From SURF-21 sp964529285 (lineage in GTDB: Bacteria; Actinomycetota; Geothermincolia; Geothermincolales; RBG-13-55-18): 17,837 bases of DNA. Location of the stretch: the NCBI GenBank assembly GCA_964529285.1, contig CAZGWK010000063.1, positions 1 to 17,837 of the forward strand, in the 5' to 3' direction. A program made the position numbers and the translations under genes. Position 1 is the stretch's first letter. The number at the start of each line of letters is the position of its first letter. Of the stretch, positions 14,316-17,837 are shown piece by piece. The notes under the pieces are model-generated. The model was not told where the DNA came from, did no database searches, and was given only the letters and a program-made list of their open reading frames with translations.

Positions 14316-15131
14316 CTATTCATCGTCGAGGTCGAAGTCGTCCGAGATATCCTCCACCAGCATCATAGCCTCGGTGGCAGCTTCGGCGATTTCCTCGTCC
14401 CTGGAGTCCGCGAGGTCGACGAGGACGACTCCCGCTTCCTGGGGACGGATCTCGGTCACGGCTTCGATAGCGGCGAACAATACGTCCCTATCGGTTTCAT
14501 CCGAGTCTAGGAGCGCGGTCAACCGGGGCCAGGCGTCGTCCAGGTGCCAGTTGCCCGCCGCGATGACCGCTTCGTAGAGCATGTCCGGGTCCTCGCTCTC
14601 CAGCGCTTCCAGGACCTGATCCTCGAATCCCTTGACGTAGCGCATGCAGAAGACCGCGGTCAGCCGCCAGTTATCCTTCTCGCTCACGTAGGCGGCGCGG
14701 ACGGCATCCCGGTGCCACTCATCCGGTGCGCGTACCGAGCCCTCAAGGATTTTGCGACGCACCTCCTCCGGTACGGTGCCGTCCAGGTAGAGTTTATGGA
14801 GTGATTCCTTGATCTTGAGGAACATGCCTTGGGTGATCGTCTCCTCATCGGGGTCCTCGAAATCGGACAGGTATGCATACTCAAGCGTAGGTCCCAGGGC
14901 TATCACCGCCCTGGCGCGGAGTTCGTCCGGCTCGTCGCCACTTCGCACGATGGAGAGCAGCGCGCCCGCAAGCTCGTCCGTGCTCGCGGGGAGTTCTCCC
15001 GCCAGCTCCGCCGCGAGAAGCCGGTTGGATTCCTCGGCGCTGGCGTCGTTTAGAACGCCCAGTAGTATCTCCTCAGAGTTTTCTGGCCACTCCCAGGGCG
15101 GGAGTTTTTCCATTGATATCAGCTCGAACAT
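14316..15131 (-). CDS. HEAT-repeat protein of unknown function
   Basis: The 271 residues have an N-terminus MFELISMEKLPPWEWP followed by repeated helix pairs of HEAT type, for example LLAAELAGELPASTDELAGA, ELRARAVIALGPTLEYA, LTAVFCMRYVKGFEDQVL, LYEAVIAAGNWHLDDAW and VLFAAIEAVTEIRPQEAG. It ends in an acidic tail (DISDDFDLDDE). It is a predicted cytosolic scaffold with no catalytic motif. I start at ATG 15131 rather than 15167 because AGGGGG (15139-15144, plus-strand CCCCCT) sits 7 bases upstream and homologues as I recall them begin with MFELI. A TATAAT lies at 15192-15197 on the minus strand. It is paired with the TPR-like gene downstream. The function of the pair is unknown. Confidence 0.8.
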   Translation of the reverse strand: MFELISMEKLPPWEWPENSEEILLGVLNDASAEESNRLLAAELAGELPASTDELAGALLSIVRSGDEPDELRARAVIALGPTLEYAYLSDFEDPDEETITQGMFLKIKESLHKLYLDGTVPEEVRRKILEGSVRAPDEWHRDAVRAAYVSEKDNWRLTAVFCMRYVKGFEDQVLEALESEDPDMLYEAVIAAGNWHLDDAWPRLTALLDSDETDRDVLFAAIEAVTEIRPQEAGVVLVDLADSRDEEIAEAATEAMMLVEDISDDFDLDDE

Positions 15132-15191
15132 ATACATACCCCCTGTAGATAGCTCGCAGACATCCATATTTCAGAAACCGTGGCAACTTCG

Positions 15192-15197
15192 ATTATA
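15192..15197 (-). promoter_or_regulatory. Candidate -10 box for the HEAT-TPR gene pair
   Basis: The minus strand reads TATAAT here, about 60 bases before the chosen HEAT start. The -35 position is poor. It lies just upstream of, and divergent from, the ATPase promoter. Confidence 0.4.
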
Positions 15198-15215
15198 TCC
15201 CTCGGGCAGGCTGCA

Positions 15216-15244
15216 TTGACTATAAGAAACAATAGGCATACAAT
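15216..15244 (+). promoter_or_regulatory. Sigma70-type promoter of the AAA ATPase gene
   Basis: TTGACT (15216-15221) and TACAAT (15239-15244) are separated by exactly 17 bases and each matches consensus at five of six positions. This is the strongest promoter in the window. Transcription would start near 15251, inside a palindrome, leaving about 35 leader bases. Confidence 0.65.
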
Positions 15245-15245
15245 A

Positions 15246-15268
15246 TCATTGTTATTAAATAATAATGA
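15246..15268. promoter_or_regulatory. Palindromic operator candidate over the ATPase transcription start
   Basis: TCATTGTTATT (15246-15256) and AATAATAATGA (15258-15268) pair at 10 of 11 positions around a single central base. Its position directly after the -10 box and over the expected start site is where a repressor would act. No linked DNA-binding regulator is obvious, so the protein that binds it is unknown. Confidence 0.5.
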
Positions 15269-15285
15269 CATAAGTATGTGATTTA

Positions 15286-16578
15286 ATGGACATAAATATC
15301 TTCAATCCCTGGTGGAGGACGGGAGAGGTGCCCCAAAGCCTTATCGGCAGAAAGAGAAGGGCTTTCAAAGAACTCCATCCCTACCTCGACCTCCGGCAGA
15401 TCCTCATCCTGTACGGCTTGCGCAGGGCGGGAAAAACCACGCTGATGTTCCAGATCATCGAGGAACTGCTGAAGAAGAGGGGCGTCTCACCCCTGCAGGT
15501 CCTTTATTTCTCGTTCGACGAAGAGAGCGAGGATATTACTGAGATTCTCAAGACCTACGAAACCGAGGTGTTGGGAGAGAGGATTTCGGACGGCAGGGAG
15601 ATCTATCTCTTCCTGGACGAGATACAGAAGCTTGGAGGCTGGCCCGATAAGGTGAAGGTCGTCTATGACCTCAACCCTAATGTCAAGATCTTCCTCTCAG
15701 GTTCCGCGGCCATAAATCTCTCCAAGGGCGGTAAGGAAAGCTTGGCGGGTAGGTCTTTCGAATTCCTGATCGAGCCCTTGGACTTCGACGAGTATCTGGA
15801 TTTCAAGGAGATCGACATCGACCGCAAAAGGGAAACGGTTTTCGAGTCGGAGATCAAGCGAAGCCTGAAGGATTTCATGATCACGGGTGGCTTCATCGAG
15901 GCGCTGGAGCTCGATGACATCCGCAGGAGGAAGTACTTCCGGGAAGGCCTGCTGGAGCGCGTGATCTTTCGCGATCTACCGGAGAGCTTCTCCATCAGGT
16001 CCGCCGATCTGCTTTACCGCTGCATGAATGTGTTCGCGGCGCATCCGGGGATGATCCTCGACTACAGGAATCTCGGAAACGATCTCGGGTACGACCAGAG
16101 AACCGTCTCGGATTACGTCTCTTACCTTGAATACGCCATGCTAGTGAGCAAGCTCTATAATTACTCACCCAATCGCCTGACCAGTGAGAAAAAGATGCGC
16201 AAGGTCTATACATCCAACACAGCTATTACTATCGCCCTCTCTGGAGAGAGTGATTTCTCCGCGCTTGCGGAGCAGTTCTTCGCGAATACGCTCAAGGCCG
16301 GCTTCTTCTGGAGGTCTCCGCAAAAGGACGAGGTCGACCTGGTCCTTGCCACGGAGGAGGGAGTTGTGCCCATTGAAATAAAGATGCGGAGCGACATCAG
16401 GGCAAGAGATGCAAAGCCTCTGTTTAAGTTCATGACGAAGTACGGCATCAACGAGGGCTTAATCATATCCTCCAACCTCGAAACGGCCTTCAAGCACGGC
16501 GACATTAAAGTCGAAGTCATTCCCTACTGGAGGTACTGGACGATCAGACGGAAACTCGCAGAGCGAATGCTCCCGTGA
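15286..16578 (+). CDS. AAA ATPase with DUF4143-type C-terminal domain
   Basis: The 430 residues have an N-terminal P-loop ATPase. Walker A is GLRRAGKT (44-51), Walker B is IYLFLDE (106-112) and a sensor-like IFLSGSAA follows (135-142). A winged-helix-like region lies at about 245-300 (DLGYDQRTVSDYVSYLEYAM). The C-terminal domain, DUF4143-like, contains KDEVDLVLATEEG...PIEIKMR. Asp351, Glu364 and Lys366 form the D...ExK pattern of PD-(D/E)xK nuclease folds. This is a widespread accessory ATPase class with no settled role. The ATG at 15286 has no Shine-Dalgarno site, unlike most of its neighbours, and the upstream region is AT-rich; both fit horizontal acquisition. Its stop codon overlaps the start of the decayed duplicate at 16574. 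Confidence 0.9.
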   Translation: MDINIFNPWWRTGEVPQSLIGRKRRAFKELHPYLDLRQILILYGLRRAGKTTLMFQIIEELLKKRGVSPLQVLYFSFDEESEDITEILKTYETEVLGERISDGREIYLFLDEIQKLGGWPDKVKVVYDLNPNVKIFLSGSAAINLSKGGKESLAGRSFEFLIEPLDFDEYLDFKEIDIDRKRETVFESEIKRSLKDFMITGGFIEALELDDIRRRKYFREGLLERVIFRDLPESFSIRSADLLYRCMNVFAAHPGMILDYRNLGNDLGYDQRTVSDYVSYLEYAMLVSKLYNYSPNRLTSEKKMRKVYTSNTAITIALSGESDFSALAEQFFANTLKAGFFWRSPQKDEVDLVLATEEGVVPIEIKMRSDIRARDAKPLFKFMTKYGINEGLIISSNLETAFKHGDIKVEVIPYWRYWTIRRKLAERMLP

Positions 16579-16687
16579 CCACTATATGACTACCAGAAAT
16601 CCCAGAGGGGCAAAACAAGGGTATTGTATAACCTGCCATTCGCGAGGTGCGATGACTCTTACCGCAACATAGGCGATTTCTTCAGGT
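16574..16687 (+). pseudogene. Decayed, internally deleted second copy of the DUF6880 locus
   Basis: Three blocks match the region before and within the DUF6880 gene in the same order. 16574-16604 matches 12281-12311 (27 of 31), 16620-16641 matches 12359-12380 (19 of 22), and 16639-16687 matches 12855-12903 (48 of 49). The last block encodes FARCDDSYRNIGDFFR in place of FARCDDSYGNIGDFFR. The jump from 12380 to 12855 occurs at a shared TTC, the mark of a microhomology deletion of about 475 bases. Nothing after 16687 matches clearly. It is therefore the relic of a duplicated locus, not an expressed gene. Confidence 0.8.
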
Positions 16688-16811
16688 CTTACCGGATTGC
16701 CTCGTTCAGTTAGGATTCCGCTTCAGCATCTGTGAAGTCGAATCGTAAGGGGTTATCATTGATATGTCTTGATCACTTCCGCCGCCAAGGAGCTACAAAA
16801 AAGGAGGCTGA

Positions 16812-17603
16812 ATGACTGATCACGCGAAGATCGAGAAGATCGACACCAACCTCTTTGAGTCCTGGCTGCTGCTTGCGTCGGCACCAGGCGTGGAAACTTA
16901 CGATGGACCGGATATGTTGAGGTTCGCGAGCGGTGTCAAGCATCCTCTGTGTAACGGGATCATGAGGATCAGCTTGGATGCGGCAGAGGCTGCGAGGAAG
17001 ACCGCCGATGCTCTGCATGTCTTTCGTGAGAAAGAACTTCCCGTGCTTTGCTGGGTAACGCCTACCACGAAACCACCCGGGATTGTATCGATTCTGGAGG
17101 CGGAAGGACTGCAAAAGGCAGAGGAAGCAACGGGAATGGCGATCGAACTCAGTTCTCTGGCCGGGGACGTTCGTATTCCTGAGGGCCTCGAGATAAAGAT
17201 GGTGACCGACGTGAAAAGGCTGTCTTACTGGATGGACGTGTTCTGTGAGGTCTACGAACTTCCCCCCGTTGCGAGGGAGTTCTTCACTGCGGCGATGTCC
17301 CACGCCGGCCTTGGTGCCAGTTCGCTTTTCAGCCACTATATTTTCAGCCAGGAAGGATCGCCGGTTGCCTGTTCCAGCACCTTCAAATGCGGTTCCGTGG
17401 TAGGGCTCTACAATGTGGGCACGCTCCCGTCTGTTCGCGGCAGGGGCATTGGCACGGTTTCGAGCATGGTTCCGCTCAAAGAAGCTTCACGTTCCGGATG
17501 CGTGACCGCAGTGCTCCACTCCACGGAAATGGGGATATCCGTTTACCGCAGGCTGGGATTCGAGAAGATCAGCACCTTGAGCGCTTACCTGCTTGCGTCG
17601 TGA
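16812..17603 (+). CDS. GNAT-family N-acetyltransferase
   Basis: The 263 residues resemble two-lobed GNAT proteins. The N-terminal lobe (about 1-120) is divergent and lacks a clear acetyl-CoA loop. The C-terminal lobe has beta4 plus the pyrophosphate-binding loop NVGTLPSVRGRGIG (201-214) and the closing motif STEMGISVYRRLGFEKI (237-253). It should transfer an acetyl group from acetyl-CoA to an unknown amine; the substrate cannot be predicted. AAGGAGG (16801-16807) sits 4 bases before the ATG at 16812. It stands alone between the DUF6880 relic and a non-coding tail. Confidence 0.9.
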   Translation: MTDHAKIEKIDTNLFESWLLLASAPGVETYDGPDMLRFASGVKHPLCNGIMRISLDAAEAARKTADALHVFREKELPVLCWVTPTTKPPGIVSILEAEGLQKAEEATGMAIELSSLAGDVRIPEGLEIKMVTDVKRLSYWMDVFCEVYELPPVAREFFTAAMSHAGLGASSLFSHYIFSQEGSPVACSSTFKCGSVVGLYNVGTLPSVRGRGIGTVSSMVPLKEASRSGCVTAVLHSTEMGISVYRRLGFEKISTLSAYLLAS

Positions 17604-17778
17604 GTCCCCTTGATGCTTTGTCTCTACTCGATATAGCCCCGGGACTCGATCCTCAGCCCGCACTTCCTCCCCTCTTCTCCCTCGAGGACCATCTTATTCT
17701 GTTATGGCCTCGATGTACCAACCTGGGACGGAATCCGGAAGCAGAGCGTTCGCGACTCCGGCGAAGGCCTGGAAAGGA
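17604..17778. other. Non-coding tail with a possible broken minus-strand reading frame
   Basis: No confident gene is present. On the minus strand a short frame closed by TAA at 17694-17696 is open back to a TGA at 17814-17816. It reads coding-like residues (FAGVANALLPDSVPGWYIE) but has no start and crosses the repeat at 17779. It could be the 3' end of a decayed gene. I cannot name it. Confidence 0.3.
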
Positions 17779-17801
17779 GGGGTCAGGTCTCGAATATCGA
17801 G
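17779..17801. repeat. Half-element of the GGGGTCAGGTCT palindrome family
   Basis: It begins GGGGTCAGGTCTCGAAT and contains a small inner palindrome, CTCGA/TCGAG with ATA loop (17789-17801). The sequence closely follows the left arm of the element at 11803 (GGGTCAGGTCTTGAAT). The matching right arm is not seen before the window ends at 17837, so the element is either solitary or cut by the window edge. Confidence 0.7.
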
Positions 17802-17837
17802 TTCTCTGCCATATCATGGAACCCGGTACGCTCCCCT

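Noticed and set aside
12039..16800. Genomic island integrated at the tRNA 3' end
   Set aside because: I found no integrase and no repeat of the tRNA 3' end downstream, so the accessory region is not supported as a tRNA-site island.
1..17837. CRISPR array, prophage or insertion sequence
   Set aside because: No regularly spaced direct repeats, phage genes, transposase or integrase reading frames were seen on either strand.

Overview
The window is a GC-rich bacterial segment. It has Shine-Dalgarno sites (GGAGG), sigma70-like promoters, a four-subunit anaerobic 2-oxoacid:ferredoxin oxidoreductase and secreted/membrane proteins with proline-rich tails. This fits an uncultivated anaerobic or facultative Actinomycetota-like lineage, or a Chloroflexota/Firmicutes-like one. 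The lineage call is an inference from gene style, not from a marker gene. The sequence is a draft metagenome-type scaffold: a run of 100 N (8511-8610) joins two contigs whose ends share an exact 55-base overlap.

Layout. 1-225: leader of the pyrimidine/arginine genes with a large imperfect palindrome, a -10 box and a hairpin. 226-4627: carA and carB (carbamoyl-phosphate synthase), translationally coupled. 4655-5251 (minus): a one-pass membrane-anchored protein of unknown function, convergent with carB. 5252-5540: intergenic, with hairpins. 5541-8481: porG-porD-porA-porB, a tightly coupled operon for a pyruvate-type ferredoxin oxidoreductase. 8482-8728: contig join plus a perfect 24-bp palindrome. 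8729-9322 (minus): TetR-family regulator with a TTG start. 9497-10237: endonuclease III (nth), overlapping an exported HExxH metalloprotease-like protein (10230-11801) with a C-terminal membrane anchor and proline-rich tail. 11803-11889: another large palindrome. 11962-12038: tRNA with CAU anticodon, followed by a terminator.

From about 12.1 kb the region looks accessory: non-coding sequence with repeats, a DUF6880-type helical protein (12534-13883), a minus-strand pair of TPR-like and HEAT-repeat proteins (13936-15131), an AAA ATPase with a DUF4143-type C-terminus (15286-16578) that has its own strong promoter and a palindromic operator candidate, a decayed and internally deleted second copy of the DUF6880 locus (16574-16687), and a GNAT acetyltransferase (16812-17603).

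Two threads run through the window. First, a dispersed set of palindromic elements whose outer ends read GGGGTC(A)...(T)GACCCC lies in the intergenic spaces (7-77, 8654-8707, 11803-11889, a half-element at 17779-17801, and possible relatives at 5395-5429 and 12049-12074). They resemble REP-type non-autonomous repeats mobilised by REP-associated tyrosine transposases. Second, the DUF6880 locus has been duplicated and then degraded around the AAA ATPase gene, showing recent local rearrangement. Metabolically, the core genes link pyruvate oxidation with reduced ferredoxin output to pyrimidine/arginine precursor synthesis. The accessory genes are mostly protein-interaction scaffolds of unknown role.
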